Assembly: GCA_900299415.1 (NCBI GenBank)
Contig: OMJT01000188.1
Span: forward strand, 1-48,101
Source of the DNA: Opitutales bacterium
GTDB lineage: Bacteria; Verrucomicrobiota; Verrucomicrobiia; Opitutales; Opitutaceae
Length of the DNA stretch: 48,101 nucleotides
Direction of reading: 5' to 3'
This document shows, one piece after another, positions 46,433-48,101 of the stretch. Every line of letters begins with the position of its first letter. The first letter of the stretch is position 1. The translations under genes were made by a program, and so were the position numbers. The notes below the pieces were generated by a model, which was given only the letters and a program-made list of their open reading frames with translations, was not told the origin of the DNA and made no database searches.

Positions 46433-47143
46433 ATGAAAAACCTGCTCGCGCTCACGCTCTCGCTCATCGCTGTCGCCCCGCTCGCCGCCCAGGCTCCTGC
46501 GCCCAAGGACGGTCCCACCCCCGCCGGTTGGAAATACGTGGAGGACCGCAGCACCAGCGCCTCGGACCCCGATGGCCCCGGTTCGATCAAGATCACCTCC
46601 GCCGGCTCCGGTTACCATATCCTGACCCCCACGGCGGCCGTCTTCTGGAACCCGGCCAACACCGCGACGGGCAATTATACGCTCAAGGCCCGCGTCACCA
46701 TCAACGAGCGCAGCGGCCACGTGAACTTCTACGGCCTTGTCTTCGGCGGCAAGGACCTCGGTACTCCGACCCAGTCCTACAACTACTTCCTCGTCGCCCA
46801 GGACAACCCGCCCGGTGCCCAGTTCGGCGCCCCTCAGCCGCTCGGCTCCTTCCTGATCAAGAAGATGTCCGGCACCACGGCCACCCCGGTGTTCCAGCTG
46901 CCCGGAGCGTCCGGACGAAGCGGCACCGTTGCCCACGCCGTGATCAAGGTCCCCGATGCCAACGGCAAGGCGACCAATGACCTCGAGGTCCGGGTTCAGG
47001 CCACCAAGGTCGACTTCGTCATCAATGGAACCATCGTGCACACGGCCCCCCGTGAAGGACTGGTCACCGACGGCATCTGGGGCATCCGCTCGAACCACCT
47101 GCTCAACATCAACGTCGACGGCCTGAGCGTCACCAAGCAGTAA
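46433..47143 (+). CDS. Secreted beta-rich protein, concanavalin-like (DUF1080-like), unknown function
   Basis: The 236-residue protein from MKNLLALTLSLIAVAPLAAQ has a signal peptide. The mature part is beta-rich with YTLKARVTINERSGHVNFYGLVFGG, SYNYFLVAQDNPPG and VRVQATKVDFVINGTIVH, a layout seen in concanavalin-A-like/DUF1080-type domains that often bind or cleave glycans. I cannot place it in a named family, and catalytic residues are not evident. It is followed by a terminator and then a PIG-L deacetylase gene on the same strand. Confidence 0.7.
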   Translation: MKNLLALTLSLIAVAPLAAQAPAPKDGPTPAGWKYVEDRSTSASDPDGPGSIKITSAGSGYHILTPTAAVFWNPANTATGNYTLKARVTINERSGHVNFYGLVFGGKDLGTPTQSYNYFLVAQDNPPGAQFGAPQPLGSFLIKKMSGTTATPVFQLPGASGRSGTVAHAVIKVPDANGKATNDLEVRVQATKVDFVINGTIVHTAPREGLVTDGIWGIRSNHLLNINVDGLSVTKQ

Positions 47144-47230
47144 TGTCTCCCGGGGCCCACCGGCATCCTTGTTGTTCCATCTGGTTCGCCAGGTGGTGCA
47201 ACCCAGGCCCCACCTGAACCGTCAGTCTGT

Positions 47231-47265
47231 GGCGCGCGTCTCCGGTCGCGCGCCTTTTGCTTTTC
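47231..47265 (+). terminator. Rho-independent terminator before the PIG-L gene
   Basis: GGCGCGCG (47231-47238) pairs with CGCGCGCC (47247-47254) around an eight-base loop, followed by TTTTGCTTTT. It closes the secreted beta-rich gene just ahead of the PIG-L start. Confidence 0.75.
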
Positions 47266-47268
47266 CCC

Positions 47269-48101
47269 ATGACCTCGCGCCTTCCCTCCCTGGCCCTGCT
47301 GCGTCGCGCCGCTGTCGCAACCGCCGCTCTTGCCCTGCCCTGCCTCCTCGCCGCCGCCGAGCCGCCAGGTCCCGCCGTAATCCTCGAGGATCTCAAGTCC
47401 TTTGCGAGCATGGGAACCGTGCTCCACGTCGCCGCCCACCCCGACGACGAGAACACCCAGCTGATCACCTACCTCTCCAAAGGCCGGCACTACCGCACCG
47501 CGTACCTCTCGGTTACCCGCGGCGACGGCGGCCAGAACGAGATCGGTCCGGAGTTTGACGCCGAACTCGGCGTCGCTCGCACCCAGGAACTGCTCGCAGC
47601 CCGGCGCATCGATGGCGGACGCCAGTTCTTCACGCGCGCGCTGGACTTCGGCTACTCGAAGACCGTTGAGGAGACCCTGCGCATCTGGGAACGCGACAAC
47701 GTCCTCGGCGATGTCGTCCGCGTCATCCGCACGTTCCGACCTGATGTGATCGTGAACGCCTTTGCCCCGATGCAGCAGAACGGCAACCACGGCAACCACA
47801 ACGCCTCTTCCATCCTCGCTCTTGATGCCTTCAAGCTCGCGGCCGATCCGACCGCCTATCCCGAGCAGCTCGCGGACGGGCTCACGGTCTGGCAGGCAAA
47901 GCGCATTCTGCAGGGCGCGGGACCGACCAATACCGCTGGCACCGACCCAGTCACCGGTGAGACCTACGCCGCCCTGTCCAACCGCAGCCGCGGCATGCAC
48001 CAGACCCAGTTCGGCGTCCCCGGCGCCCGTGGCGGCGCGCGGGGCGGCGGTGGCCCCGGCGCGGCCCCAGCAAGCGGACGTGGAGCCGGCGGAGCCCCGG
48101 C
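47269..48101 (+). CDS. PIG-L family deacetylase, secreted, 3' end cut by window
   Basis: The frame opens at the ATG at 47269 (MTSRLPSLALLRRAA, a signal peptide) and is open to the window end, 277 codons; it is absent from the ORF track. The zinc-binding motif HVAAHPDDENTQ and YLSVTRGDGGQNE identify the PIG-L/LmbE family of N-acetyl-sugar deacetylases. A further motif, NGNHGNHNAS, supplies the third metal His. The large secreted versions are common in Verrucomicrobiota and Bacteroidota. From about residue 250 it enters a Gly/Arg/Ala-rich tract (RGGARGGGGPG) that runs to the edge. Confidence 0.85.
   Translation, partial: MTSRLPSLALLRRAAVATAALALPCLLAAAEPPGPAVILEDLKSFASMGTVLHVAAHPDDENTQLITYLSKGRHYRTAYLSVTRGDGGQNEIGPEFDAELGVARTQELLAARRIDGGRQFFTRALDFGYSKTVEETLRIWERDNVLGDVVRVIRTFRPDVIVNAFAPMQQNGNHGNHNASSILALDAFKLAADPTAYPEQLADGLTVWQAKRILQGAGPTNTAGTDPVTGETYAALSNRSRGMHQTQFGVPGARGGARGGGGPGAAPASGRGAGGAP

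Overview
The window looks like one contiguous piece of a high-GC, Gram-negative chromosome, most plausibly a member of the Verrucomicrobiota close to Opitutaceae. That placement is an inference from gene content, not a database result. An OprP-type porin, an RND-type adaptor and an mpl ligase indicate an outer membrane and a diaminopimelate-type wall. Supporting signs are DUF1593 and PIG-L secreted proteins, a caa3 oxidase beside an azurin, Gly/Arg-rich tracts in exported proteins, and start codons mostly preceded by C/T-rich leaders instead of Shine-Dalgarno sequences. Genes are packed densely with no gene-free stretch over 300 bases. I saw no tRNA, rRNA, insertion sequence, prophage or CRISPR array.

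Layout. 1-2.4 kb: a truncated DUF1593 protein, divergent from a xylose-reductase-like aldo/keto reductase. 2.5-5.8 kb (minus): a glycolytic operon gap-pgk-tpiA, whose two spacers each hold a palindrome built from short tandem units. 5.95-8.4 kb: a GH13 glucan debranching enzyme. 8.6-9.7 kb: mnmA. 9.8-11.7 kb: gmd-fcl for GDP-L-fucose. 11.9-18 kb: a copper/respiration locus with azurin divergent from ctaC-D-E-F (caa3 cytochrome c oxidase), then a CtaG assembly factor. 18-23.6 kb (minus): an apparent sulfur operon, Rrf2 regulator - porin - SsuA-like binding protein - ATPase - permease - cysteine synthase. 23.7-27 kb: a membrane protein, a secreted triple helix-hairpin-helix protein, a small membrane protein, folA, a DJ-1/PfpI protein and an unknown protein. 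27-33.4 kb (minus): pgsA-pgpA, a BMP-type nucleoside ABC transporter and a gamma-carbonic-anhydrase-like protein. 33.6-37.9 kb: coaD and a MacAB-like efflux set with a glycine-rich adaptor. 38-41.9 kb: a translation-related group of two methyltransferase-like proteins (PF13679-like and Rsm22-like), an untracked 31-residue basic peptide and rimO. 41.9-46.3 kb (minus): mpl, a four-PDZ HtrA-like lipoprotein protease and a translationally coupled protease-like protein that has lost two catalytic residues. 46.4-48.1 kb: a secreted beta-rich protein and a truncated PIG-L deacetylase.

The most interesting leads are the active/inactive protease pair, the regulator-to-cysteine sulfur operon, the translation cluster with its tiny basic peptide, the short-unit palindromes and heptamer array, and the recurring Gly/Arg-rich tracts. 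Such tracts also coincide with both ends of the window.
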